Positions 9,074 to 17,434 of a DNA stretch of 64,000 bases are shown in pieces (within the stretch, counting starts at the first letter, position 1; every line of letters starts with the position of its first letter). Source of the stretch: Hornefia butyriciproducens (lineage in GTDB: Bacteria > Bacillota > Clostridia > Peptostreptococcales > Anaerovoracaceae); contig NZ_VUMZ01000003.1 in NCBI RefSeq assembly GCF_009695915.1, positions 186,001-250,000 of the forward strand. Direction: 5' to 3'. The position numbers and the translations under genes are program-made. The notes beneath the pieces are model-generated. The model was not told the origin of the DNA, made no database searches, and was given only the letters and a program-made list of their open reading frames with translations.

Positions 9074-10132
9074 ATGTCAGCGAGAAAGACCGCGGCTCCG
9101 GGATTCAATGAGTTTAGAAATAATCTGAATAAGGGGAAACTGCCTGATATTCTGCTGTTCCACGGTGTGGAGCAGTTTGTGGTCAGTTGGGCTGTGGGAG
9201 AGCTGAGAGAGCGCTTTGTTTCTCCCGCGATGCAGTCGGTGGATTATGTTGTGCTGGAGTCCCCGACGCCGGAGGAAATCATAGATGCATGTGAGACGTT
9301 TTCTATGATGTCGGAGAAACGACTGGTCTGGGTACCGAACTTCAGGCCGCTGAAGTCAGTATCGGGAATAAAGGGATACGGAGAGGACTCGCTTGAGAAA
9401 CTGATCCGGTATATCTCCGACCCGAACAAAGGCACTATCGCAGTCTTTTCCTATGACGAGATCGACGGACGCAGCCGGCTGGTGAAAGCTCTGAAAAAGC
9501 AGGGCGGCGAGTATGTGTTCAACCAGCTTACCAATGGAGGGTTGAAGAGCTTTGCAACCAAACGGTTTGCGAGGGCAGGAAAGAAAATCAGCGATAGTCA
9601 TCTCGCGATGCTCATCCAGATGACAGGATATCTGAATAAGGAAAGCAATTATCATCTCTTCAATTTCGATAACGATATCAGAAAGATCATCGCGCATTCT
9701 TCCGGTGCCGTGATTACAGAAGAGGATCTGCGTGCGGCTGTCAGCGGCGATGGGGATACCTTTATCTTCGATCTTCTGGATGGAATCAGCGGAAATGACA
9801 AATCCGGGGCTCTGGAGATCCTCAATAACAAAATAAAACGGGATACATACAGCAGCATCCCCACCGCAGCCGCCATCATTTCCCAGGTGGAACTGATGAT
9901 GGAGATTCGGGAATTTATGGACGATCCGACGGGGCCGTCCTCAGCGGCCGCCATCAGCAGATATACGGGAATCCATTCGTTTCGGGTCGAAAAGGCCATG
10001 CGGTACGCGTCCCGGTATTCTGCCGAAAAGCTCCGGAAGATGCTGAAGGACAGCTACGAAACCTATGCGGCGCTTCTGACGGGTGAGATTCCGCATCAGT
10101 TGGCGCTGGAGATGTTTATCGCACGGATCTGA
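9074..10132 (+). CDS. holA: DNA polymerase III subunit delta
   Basis: The delta subunit opens the sliding clamp as part of the clamp loader in chromosome replication. The protein has 352 residues, the family length, with an AAA+-like fold that lacks a working Walker A motif, as expected for delta. Recognisable features are the N-terminal ILLFHGVEQFVVSW block, EKRLVWVPNF, and a C-terminal alpha-helical collar ending LALEMFIARI. A GAAGGAAAGGAA ribosome site precedes the ATG. The position directly after comEC is conserved across Bacillota and strongly supports the call, which rests on general similarity rather than a catalytic motif. Confidence 0.9.
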   Translation: MSARKTAAPGFNEFRNNLNKGKLPDILLFHGVEQFVVSWAVGELRERFVSPAMQSVDYVVLESPTPEEIIDACETFSMMSEKRLVWVPNFRPLKSVSGIKGYGEDSLEKLIRYISDPNKGTIAVFSYDEIDGRSRLVKALKKQGGEYVFNQLTNGGLKSFATKRFARAGKKISDSHLAMLIQMTGYLNKESNYHLFNFDNDIRKIIAHSSGAVITEEDLRAAVSGDGDTFIFDLLDGISGNDKSGALEILNNKIKRDTYSSIPTAAAIISQVELMMEIREFMDDPTGPSSAAAISRYTGIHSFRVEKAMRYASRYSAEKLRKMLKDSYETYAALLTGEIPHQLALEMFIARI

Positions 10133-10168
10133 ACCGCAGAAACGGATCAGCCGTACTGATGAGCTCCG

Positions 10169-10227
10169 GCGGCGGATGGGCATCGAATGAGCAGCTGAGA
10201 ACGAGCGGCGGACGGGCATCGAATGAG
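10169..10227 (+). repeat. Two 23-bp direct repeats
   Basis: The two copies (10169-10191 and 10205-10227) differ at one base and are spaced 36 bases apart. They begin GCGGCGGA and end GGGCATCGAATGAG. They fill most of the 197-base gap between holA and the exporter gene. No function is evident. Confidence 0.7.
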
Positions 10228-10329
10228 TAGCGAACGGGAGCCTGCCTAATCTGAAAAAAGCGGAATCCGTAGCGAGAAACAGAAAGATACAGAAAAATAT
10301 AGAATTTACAGCGGAGGAATTGCAGAAGA

Positions 10330-11262
10330 ATGAAAAAAGAAGTATCTGTGCAGATTGACCGGAAGCAGGAAGTCAGAGCAGACATGATGCTGCTTTTGAT
10401 CACGTTGTTCTGGGGTGTTTCCTATTATCTTATGAATGTTTCGCTGACGGAGCTGTCCACGTTTACCCTGAATGCATATCGCTTTCTGGGCGCGTTTGCG
10501 GTGGCTGTCATAGGAACTTTCCCGAAGATGAGGAAGATAAACAGGGAAACTTTTTTTGCCGGAGCCGCCGTCGGAGTCGCGCTTTCCTTTGTCTACACAG
10601 GAGCAACTCTGGGCGTGCAGTATACAACGCTCTCCAATTCTGCATTCCTGTGTTCCACGACTGTGTTTTTCACACCGATTCTCGATTTCCTGTTCTTCCG
10701 CAGGAAACCGTCGAAGAAGATCATCGTTGCGGTGATCCTCTGTATCGTCGGCATTTCGTTGATGACGCTGAAGGAGGATTTCTCTTTCAATATGGCGCAT
10801 CTTAAGGGAGATCTCTTCAGCCTCGGATGCGGATTTGCCTATGCTGTCGATATCGTGATCACTTCCCGTGCGGTGCGGAACGCCAGAGTGGAGCCCTATC
10901 AGATGGGCGTCATCAGTCTGGGAGCCTGCGGTGCGATCATGCTGGTGCTGGCTCTCGCAACAGAGATGCCGCTGGCACATCCCCGCACGGCCTTTGTCTG
11001 GGGTGCAGTCATCTTTCTGTCTCTGTTCTGTACGGGAATCGCGTTCATCGTGCAGCCCATCGCCCAGCAGTATACGGAGGCTTCCCATGTAGGAATCATT
11101 TTTTCACTGGAGCCGGTTTTCGCCGGAATCACTGCGTTTTTCCTGGCGCACGAGGTACTGACCGTTCGCGGATACATCGGCGAGGCGCTGATGATTTTCG
11201 CATTGCTGTACATGGAAATCGACTTTGGCGGTGCGAAACTGAATCGCAGAAGAAAAGGGTGA
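10330..11262 (+). CDS. EamA/DMT-family membrane transporter
   Basis: This 310-residue integral membrane protein belongs to the drug/metabolite transporter superfamily. It has ten hydrophobic segments in two five-helix EamA halves. The first half begins LLLITLFWGVSYYLMN after a charged N terminus; the second begins LFSLGCGFAYAVDIVI. The C terminus is basic (KLNRRRKG). Members export amino acids, metabolites or drugs, but the substrate cannot be read from sequence. A GGAGG lies 12 bases before the ATG, a longer spacing than in most genes here. It is separate from the downstream dehydrogenase operon, which has its own promoter. Confidence 0.9.
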   Translation: MKKEVSVQIDRKQEVRADMMLLLITLFWGVSYYLMNVSLTELSTFTLNAYRFLGAFAVAVIGTFPKMRKINRETFFAGAAVGVALSFVYTGATLGVQYTTLSNSAFLCSTTVFFTPILDFLFFRRKPSKKIIVAVILCIVGISLMTLKEDFSFNMAHLKGDLFSLGCGFAYAVDIVITSRAVRNARVEPYQMGVISLGACGAIMLVLALATEMPLAHPRTAFVWGAVIFLSLFCTGIAFIVQPIAQQYTEASHVGIIFSLEPVFAGITAFFLAHEVLTVRGYIGEALMIFALLYMEIDFGGAKLNRRRKG

Positions 11263-11324
11263 TGCGATATTGAATCACGCTGTGCATATTTTTCTGTACA
11301 GGCGCATATTTCACTGTGCCTGCG

Positions 11325-11353
11325 TTGATTTTGGTCACAAAATTCAGTATAAT
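11325..11353 (+). promoter_or_regulatory. Strong promoter of the NADH dehydrogenase operon
   Basis: TTGATT (11325-11330), a 17-base spacer and a perfect TATAAT (11348-11353) lie 39 bases before the first gene of the operon. A GGAGGG ribosome site is at 11381-11386. Confidence 0.8.
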
Positions 11354-11392
11354 AATTACGTTAAAGTTAAATGAGCAACAGGAGGGTCATAT

Positions 11393-11902
11393 ATGAATGA
11401 GAAAAATTGTTGCGGCGGGGCGAATCAGGAACAGTTCAGGGAGCTGGACCTCGTATTGGACAAATACGCGAAGGTGCCCGGAAGTCTGATCACGATCCTT
11501 CAGCAGACACAGGATATCTACGGGTATCTGTCCGTTGAGGCGATCAATCATATTTCTGAGGCAACAGGAATCAAACCGGCCAAGATTTACGGCGTAGCTA
11601 CGTTCTATGCGCAGTTCAGACTGCAGCCGGTCGGCAAGTACCTGATCATGCTGTGTAAGGGAACGGCATGTCATGTAAACGGAGCGGACCATATTGAAGA
11701 GGCGGTTTCTGAGTATCTCAACATTAAGGATGGCGAGACGACGGAGGACGGCCTGTTCACGCTGAACAACGTAGCATGTCTCGGATGCTGCTCTCTGGCA
11801 CCGGTCATGATGATAAGAAGCAGCGAAGGTGATGAAACCTATGGAAACCTGACCAAGGACAAGGTTCAGCAGATCCTGGGTGAAATCAGAGAAAGAGCTT
11901 AG
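11393..11902 (+). CDS. NuoE-like [2Fe-2S] subunit of an NAD(P)H-dependent flavin complex
   Basis: This 169-residue protein has the thioredoxin-like [2Fe-2S] fold of complex I subunit NuoE, also found in HydC of bifurcating hydrogenases and the small subunit of Stn transhydrogenases. The cluster ligands are in two blocks, CKGTACH and CLGCC, with the typical GVATFYAQFRLQPVGK stretch before them. An N-terminal CCGG motif precedes the helical domain. The stop is 11 bases before the NuoF-like gene, so the two should form one complex. The subunit passes electrons between flavin and clusters in the cytoplasm. The family call is secure; the exact complex is inferred from the operon. Confidence 0.92.
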   Translation: MNEKNCCGGANQEQFRELDLVLDKYAKVPGSLITILQQTQDIYGYLSVEAINHISEATGIKPAKIYGVATFYAQFRLQPVGKYLIMLCKGTACHVNGADHIEEAVSEYLNIKDGETTEDGLFTLNNVACLGCCSLAPVMMIRSSEGDETYGNLTKDKVQQILGEIRERA

Positions 11903-11913
11903 GAGGTGCAGGG

Positions 11914-13662
11914 ATGAAAGTAGTAATCGGACAGGGTAGCTGCGGAATTGCAACCGGCGCCAAAAAAACCGAAGCGGAATTCAAAAAACAGATGGAAGCC
12001 CGGAACGTCAACGCGGAGCTGACCATCACAGGCTGCGTGGGCACCTGTTATCTGGAGCCCATTGTGGATGTTTACGAAGACAACGGAGACATGACCCGGT
12101 ACGTCAAGGTGCAGCCGGATCGCGTCGAGCGGATTGTAGAAGAACACCTGCAGGGCGGAAAGCCTGTGGAGGAGTTCGCGCTTGCGGATGAGGACAAGGA
12201 ATTCCTCAGCAAGCAGCAGCGGGTCGTGCTGCGCCACTGCGGTATCATCAACCCGGAGCACATCGAGGAATATATTGCTGTGGGAGGATATGAGGCATCA
12301 AAGAAGGTTCTCACGTCCATGACACAGGACGAGGTGATTTCCGTCATCAAAGTTTCCAACCTGAGAGGAAGAGGCGGAGCCGGATTCCCGACCTGGTTCA
12401 AGTGGAACGCGGCCAAGAACAATCCGGGAAAAGAGAAATATATCGTATGTAACGCGGACGAAGGCGATCCGGGAGCGTTCATGGACCGTTCCGTACTGGA
12501 GGGCGATCCTCATTCTGTACTGGAAGGCATGATCATCGGCGGATTCGCGATGGGAGCTACGGAGGGCATCATCTACTGCCGTGCCGAGTATCCTCTGGCG
12601 ATTAAGCGTCTGGAGATCGCGATGGCGCAGGCGAGAGAAAAAGGCTTCCTGGGCAAGAACATCTTCGGCACAGGCAGAGATTTCGATATCCGTATCAAAG
12701 CCGGAGCCGGCGCGTTCGTATGCGGAGAAGAGACCGCACTGATCGCCTCCCTGGAGGGCGAGCGCGGCATGCCGCGGCTGAAGCCGCCTTTCCCGGCAGC
12801 AAAGGGCTACTGGCAGCTTCCGACCAATATCAATAACGTCGAAACCTACGCGAACGTCGCGTGGATCATTGAAAATGGCGGCGAAGCCTTCGCGAAACTG
12901 GGCAAGGCGCCTTCTACGGGAACCAAGGTATTCGCTCTGGCAGGAAAGATCAAGAAGGGCGGACTGGTTGAGGTTCCGATGGGCCTTGCGATTAAGGACG
13001 TCATCTACGGCATCGGCGGCGGCATCAAGAACGACCGTAAGTTTAAAGCCGTTCAGATGGGAGGACCGTCCGGAGGCTGTATTCCGGCAGATCTGGAGGA
13101 TACGCCGGTCACCTATGAGGATATCGTCAAGACCGGTGCGATCGTGGGTTCCGGCGGAATGATCGTCATGGACGAGGACACCTGTATGGTGGATATGGCG
13201 CGTTATTTCCTGGATTTCACTAAGAAAGAGTCCTGCGGAAAGTGTAACTACTGTCGTCTGGGAACCATGAGAATGCTCGAGATCCTTGAACGGATCACCG
13301 AAGGCAAGGGAGAAGACGGCGATATCGAGAAACTGGAGGAACTGGCGCGTAAGATCAAAGACGGTGCGATGTGCGGTCTGGGGCAGACGGCGCCGAACCC
13401 GGTGCTCTCCACGATCCGTTACTTCAGAAACGAATATGAAGATCACATTTACAATCACACATGTACAGCGAAATCATGTAAGGCGCTGATCCATTATGAG
13501 ATCACGGACGCATGTAAGGGATGTACTCTGTGCGCGAGAAACTGCCCGGTCAACGCCATCACCGGCGAGGTCAAGGGCCTGCATGTTATCGATCAGGAAC
13601 TGTGCATCAAGTGCGGCAAGTGTGAGGAACACTGCAACTTCGGCGCAGTCGTCAGAAAATAG
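11914..13662 (+). CDS. NuoF-like FMN/NAD(H)-binding subunit with C-terminal ferredoxin domain
   Basis: This 582-residue flavoprotein corresponds to complex I NuoF, hydrogenase HydB and StnB. Residues 1-110 are an extra thioredoxin-like [2Fe-2S] domain (C10, C39, C43 region). The core has the NADH/FMN-binding block RGRGGAGFPTWFKW and the CNADEGDPGAFMDR motif. The SLBB region follows, then the [4Fe-4S] site ESCGKCNYCRLGT with C-terminal CGLGQ. The tail carries two ferredoxin motifs, CKGCTLCARNCP and CIKCGKCEEHC. This layout is typical of enzymes that oxidise or reduce NAD(H) and can split electrons to ferredoxin. An AGGAGGTG ribosome site precedes the start. Confidence 0.94.
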   Translation: MKVVIGQGSCGIATGAKKTEAEFKKQMEARNVNAELTITGCVGTCYLEPIVDVYEDNGDMTRYVKVQPDRVERIVEEHLQGGKPVEEFALADEDKEFLSKQQRVVLRHCGIINPEHIEEYIAVGGYEASKKVLTSMTQDEVISVIKVSNLRGRGGAGFPTWFKWNAAKNNPGKEKYIVCNADEGDPGAFMDRSVLEGDPHSVLEGMIIGGFAMGATEGIIYCRAEYPLAIKRLEIAMAQAREKGFLGKNIFGTGRDFDIRIKAGAGAFVCGEETALIASLEGERGMPRLKPPFPAAKGYWQLPTNINNVETYANVAWIIENGGEAFAKLGKAPSTGTKVFALAGKIKKGGLVEVPMGLAIKDVIYGIGGGIKNDRKFKAVQMGGPSGGCIPADLEDTPVTYEDIVKTGAIVGSGGMIVMDEDTCMVDMARYFLDFTKKESCGKCNYCRLGTMRMLEILERITEGKGEDGDIEKLEELARKIKDGAMCGLGQTAPNPVLSTIRYFRNEYEDHIYNHTCTAKSCKALIHYEITDACKGCTLCARNCPVNAITGEVKGLHVIDQELCIKCGKCEEHCNFGAVVRK

Positions 13663-13677
13663 GAAGGAGGATATTTG

Positions 13678-16600
13678 ATGAAAAAATTCAGAATGAATAT
13701 TGACGGCAAAGAAGTATTCGGCCTTCCTGGACAGACGATCCTTGAGGTTGCCCGGGAGAATGATATCTTCATCCCGACGCTTTGCTATGATGAGAGAACA
13801 AAGATTTACGGTGCCTGCGGCATCTGTGTGGTAGAGGTTGAGGGAAACCCCAAGCTCTGCAAGGCGTGTGCGACGGACATCGCGGACGGAATGGTCGTGA
13901 TGACCAGCACAGAGCGCGTTCTGGAATCCAGAAAGACGAACCTGGAACTGCTGGTATCCAACCATAACGGAGACTGCAAGGGTCCGTGCTCCCTGGCATG
14001 TCCCGCCGGAACCGACTGTCAGGGATATGTCGGACTGATCGCCAACGGTGAATATGAGAAGGCGAACGAGCTGATTAAGGACAAGATTCCGCTTCCGGCG
14101 AGCATCGGACGCGTCTGCCCGCATCCCTGCGAGGATGACTGCCGCAGAGCACTGGTGGACGAGCCGATCAGCATTATGGCTCTGAAACGTTTCGCTGCGG
14201 ATAACGATCTGATGGCGGACGAGCAGTATCTTCCGGAAATTGATGAACCGACCGGAAAATCTGTTGCGATCATCGGCGGAGGTCCGATGGGACTTTCTGC
14301 CGCGTATTTCCTGCGCCAGATGGGTCACGAGGTCACGATCTTCGACGCGATGCCCAAGCTGGGAGGAATGCTCCGCTACGGAATTCCTGAATACAGACTC
14401 CCCAAGGAGGTTCTGGACAGCGAAATCGAGCTGATCCGCGCCATGGGCGTTGAAATCGTACCGGACACCAAGGTCGGCGAGGATATCCCGTTTGAGACAG
14501 TGCGCGGAGATTTTGACGCGGTGCTGCTCGGAATCGGCGCGTGGGTGTCCACCGGCGTCGGATGTCCGGGTGAAGACGCGGAAGGCGTCATCGGAGGAAT
14601 TGATTTCCTGCGCAAAGTGGTAAGGAACGAACCGATTGACTTCGGTGAAAAGGTTGCCATCGTCGGAGGCGGAAACACGGCGATGGATGCCTGTAGAACC
14701 GCGGTCAGAATGGGCGCGAAGGAAGTCTACAATATTTACAGAAGAACGAAAGACGAGATGCCGGCCGATATGCTGGAAATCGAAGAGGCTGAAGAGGAAG
14801 GCGTAATCTTCAAGAACCTGACGAATCCGAAGGAGATCCTGAAGGACGAGAACGGTCATGTGAAGCAGGTCGTGCTCCAGTGCATGGAGCTGGGCGAGCC
14901 GGATGAGTCCGGACGCCGCCGTCCGGTTCCTGTGGAAGGAAAGACCGAGACCATCGACATCGACACGGTGATCCTGGCCATCGGGCAGGCCGTAGACGCG
15001 AGCATTTTCGATGTGGACAAAACCAGAAAGAACGCGATCGCCTACGATCCCGACACCTATATGACCAGCATGCCGGGCGTGTTCGCCGGCGGCGACTGCG
15101 GAAACGACAAAATCTCCATCGCCATTGAAGCTATCGCTGACGCGAAAAAGGCTTCGGAGGTCATCGACTCTTATCTGAACGGCGAGACGATCAAATACGA
15201 GAAACCGTTCTTTGTGGAGAGAGACGACATCACCGAGAAAACCTTTGAAGACAGAGAGCGGATCTGCCGTGAAAAAGCGGATCAGTTGTCTGCGGCAGAA
15301 AGGAAAGACAACTTCTCTGAGGTCGTGTTCGGCGGCCTGACAGAAGAGCAGGCGGTGAAGGAAGCCAACCGCTGCCTGGAGTGCGGATGCCACGATTACT
15401 ATGAATGTAAGCTTATCGAGCTGTCCAACCAGTACGGCGTGAAGTCCGACCGCTTCTGCGGCGAGAAGAACCTGACCGAGTTTGAGGACGATCATCCGTT
15501 CATCGCCAGAGATCCGGACAAATGTATTCTCTGCGGCCTCTGCGTCAGGGTCTGTGACGAGGTCATGGGCGTAGGTGCTCTGGGACTGGTGAACAGAGGA
15601 TTCGACACGGTCGTGATGCCGAATATGATGAAGCCTCTGGCTGAATCCGGATGCGAATCCTGCGGTCAGTGTGTGGCCTGCTGCCCGACGGGAGCACTGC
15701 AGGAGAAGCAAACGGTTCAGAAGGAAGTTCCGTTGGATACAGAGATTACGGAAACGACGTGCTCCTACTGCTCCGTGGGATGCTCCCTGGATCTGGAATC
15801 CTACGGTGATATGCTGATCAAGGCTAATCCGGACAAAGAAGGCTATGTGAATGCGGGAATCTGCTGTGCCAAAGGAAAATGGGGCTTTGACGCTTCTGTT
15901 CTGGAGGATAAGATCGTCGATCCGAGAATCAAGGACGGAGACGGTTTCCGTCTGACGGATTATCATGAAGCCTTTGTAATGATGGCGAAAAAACTCGAGG
16001 CAGTCAGAGTGAGACACGGCGCGGAGAGTATCGGCGTTGCGATCTCTGACCGCTATACCAATGAGGAGGCATATGCGATCAAGAAGTTCGCGGATGTCAT
16101 CGGTGCCCGTACGTTTACCTTTAACAGAAGGGCGAGCGGAGTCAGCGAGGTTCTGGGACTTGATCACGAGGCCTCTCCGAATACTATCGACGAGCTGCTG
16201 TCAACAGATGTGATTCTGGTACCGGGCTTCATCAAGAACAGAAACGCGGTGATCTGGAACAAAATCAAGCAGGCGGCGGAAAGAGGCGCCAGCGTCATCG
16301 TGCTGAATACAGAAGGCGCACAGGACGAATGGGAATTCGCAGCGAAGGTGATAGACATTGACAACAGCACAGAATTCCTGAAGAGAATCGCCAAGTATCT
16401 CGTGGAGACCGGAAAGACAAGCGATGCGGAGGGATTTGACGCCTTTGTTAAATCGCTGGAGGGCGTAGAGCTCTGCGATGAGTGCAGAAGTGTTGCGGAA
16501 ATGTATGCCGGCGCGAAGAAAGCGATGATCGTATACCAGCAGAATGTACTGTCCACAGAGGCGGCGCGGCTGATCGGTGAAATTGCGATGCTGTCCGGTC

Positions 16601-17193
16601 ATATCGGTACGCCGCGCGACGGAATCCTGGAAGTGAAGCCTAAGAACAATTCTCAGGGACTGGTTGATCTCGGCATCTACGCGGGAGCTGAAGCGATGGA
16701 TGGTCTGAAGGGACTGCTGATCTTCGGCGAGGATCCGACGGATGCGGACCTGTCCGGCCTGGAATTCCTGGGCGTGTCCGACGTCATGATGACGGAGACC
16801 GCGAAAAAGGCGGACGTTGTACTTCCGGGAACGGGATTCGCCAGTGCGTCAGGAACCTACACGAATACCGAGCGGAGACTGATGCCGGTTGAACCCGCTA
16901 TCGATGAAGATGTTGATTTCAGCAACTGGGAGATTGCGGCAGAGCTTGCGCACGTATTCGAGGAGGAATTCTCCTTCGAGGATGAATACGATATCTCTGA
17001 GGAGATGAATGATGCGGTTCCGATGTACAAATACGCGGAGGAAGGCGAAATCCTGGGCGGTGCGCTGAAGCCCTGTGAACCGAAATTCACAGCGGCGGAA
17101 GATGCGAAGCTCATCGACGAGCTTGTCTGCACCGACGCGATGATGCGGCAGACCGCAGAGCGCATCCCGACTCCGGTAAAAGCTACCGTATAA
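13678..17193 (+). CDS. NuoG/GltD/formate dehydrogenase-like fusion subunit (Stn/Nfn-type)
   Basis: This is an 1171-residue multi-domain subunit; AGGAGG precedes the ATG at 13678. Residues 1-90 are a NuoG-like [2Fe-2S] ferredoxin (C36, C47, C50, C64). Residues 96-165 have the cysteine-rich GltD/NfnB entry domain. Residues 195-520 form an FAD and NAD(P)H oxidoreductase with GGGPMG and GGGNTAMD Rossmann motifs. Two [4Fe-4S] ferredoxin motifs follow (CILCGLCVRVC, CESCGQCVACCP). The C-terminal third begins with a molybdopterin-type [4Fe-4S] site, CSYCSVGC. The region that should hold the Mo-ligating Cys or Sec lacks it, and the dinucleotide-binding C-terminal domain seems absent. No hydrogenase H-cluster motif exists. 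It probably links NADH, NADPH and ferredoxin pools. Confidence 0.88.
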   Translation: MKKFRMNIDGKEVFGLPGQTILEVARENDIFIPTLCYDERTKIYGACGICVVEVEGNPKLCKACATDIADGMVVMTSTERVLESRKTNLELLVSNHNGDCKGPCSLACPAGTDCQGYVGLIANGEYEKANELIKDKIPLPASIGRVCPHPCEDDCRRALVDEPISIMALKRFAADNDLMADEQYLPEIDEPTGKSVAIIGGGPMGLSAAYFLRQMGHEVTIFDAMPKLGGMLRYGIPEYRLPKEVLDSEIELIRAMGVEIVPDTKVGEDIPFETVRGDFDAVLLGIGAWVSTGVGCPGEDAEGVIGGIDFLRKVVRNEPIDFGEKVAIVGGGNTAMDACRTAVRMGAKEVYNIYRRTKDEMPADMLEIEEAEEEGVIFKNLTNPKEILKDENGHVKQVVLQCMELGEPDESGRRRPVPVEGKTETIDIDTVILAIGQAVDASIFDVDKTRKNAIAYDPDTYMTSMPGVFAGGDCGNDKISIAIEAIADAKKASEVIDSYLNGETIKYEKPFFVERDDITEKTFEDRERICREKADQLSAAERKDNFSEVVFGGLTEEQAVKEANRCLECGCHDYYECKLIELSNQYGVKSDRFCGEKNLTEFEDDHPFIARDPDKCILCGLCVRVCDEVMGVGALGLVNRGFDTVVMPNMMKPLAESGCESCGQCVACCPTGALQEKQTVQKEVPLDTEITETTCSYCSVGCSLDLESYGDMLIKANPDKEGYVNAGICCAKGKWGFDASVLEDKIVDPRIKDGDGFRLTDYHEAFVMMAKKLEAVRVRHGAESIGVAISDRYTNEEAYAIKKFADVIGARTFTFNRRASGVSEVLGLDHEASPNTIDELLSTDVILVPGFIKNRNAVIWNKIKQAAERGASVIVLNTEGAQDEWEFAAKVIDIDNSTEFLKRIAKYLVETGKTSDAEGFDAFVKSLEGVELCDECRSVAEMYAGAKKAMIVYQQNVLSTEAARLIGEIAMLSGHIGTPRDGILEVKPKNNSQGLVDLGIYAGAEAMDGLKGLLIFGEDPTDADLSGLEFLGVSDVMMTETAKKADVVLPGTGFASASGTYTNTERRLMPVEPAIDEDVDFSNWEIAAELAHVFEEEFSFEDEYDISEEMNDAVPMYKYAEEGEILGGALKPCEPKFTAAEDAKLIDELVCTDAMMRQTAERIPTPVKATV

Positions 17194-17330
17194 TTTCGTC
17201 AGGAGCATTCGTAATCCCGGTACAGAGACAGCATGACTGCGGAAGAGAACAGCTGTGTAAACCTGATAGGCTGGGTGGCAGTGCCAATGCTAACGAGTGT
17301 ATAACATAATGTTATATTATGCAAACCTGC

Positions 17331-17367
17331 AAAAGAGACCGCTGCGTTACGCATCGGTCTCTTTTTT
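17331..17367 (+). terminator. Terminator of the NADH dehydrogenase operon
   Basis: AAAAGAGACCG (17331-17341) pairs with CGGTCTCTTTTTT (17355-17367), loop of 13 bases. It ends the dehydrogenase transcript. A small palindrome, ATAACAT-A-ATGTTAT, lies upstream at 17301-17315. Confidence 0.8.
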
Positions 17368-17373
17368 CGGCAA

Positions 17374-17415
17374 TAAAATCCCCGTATCGGTGATGAATGC
17401 ACTGATGCGGGGATC
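17374..17415 (-). terminator. Terminator of argR-recN
   Basis: On the minus strand CCCCGCATCAGTG pairs with CACCGATACGGGG with one mismatch and one wobble, followed by ATTTTATTG. It lies 23 bases past the recN stop. Confidence 0.7.
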
Positions 17416-17434
17416 GTTGATTGATGTGGGAACG

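Noticed and set aside
10169-10227. CRISPR-like repeats
   Set aside because: Only two copies 36 bases apart, with a 13-base spacer and no cas genes.
13474-16167. 897-residue open frame opposite the dehydrogenase fusion gene
   Set aside because: It overlaps the true coding strand, which has all the iron-sulfur and flavin motifs. The reverse frame is His/Arg/Asp-rich without domains.
13678-17193. [FeFe]-hydrogenase catalytic subunit
   Set aside because: The NuoE/NuoF partners suggested HydABC, but no H-cluster motifs (TSCCP, PCxxKxxE) are present.
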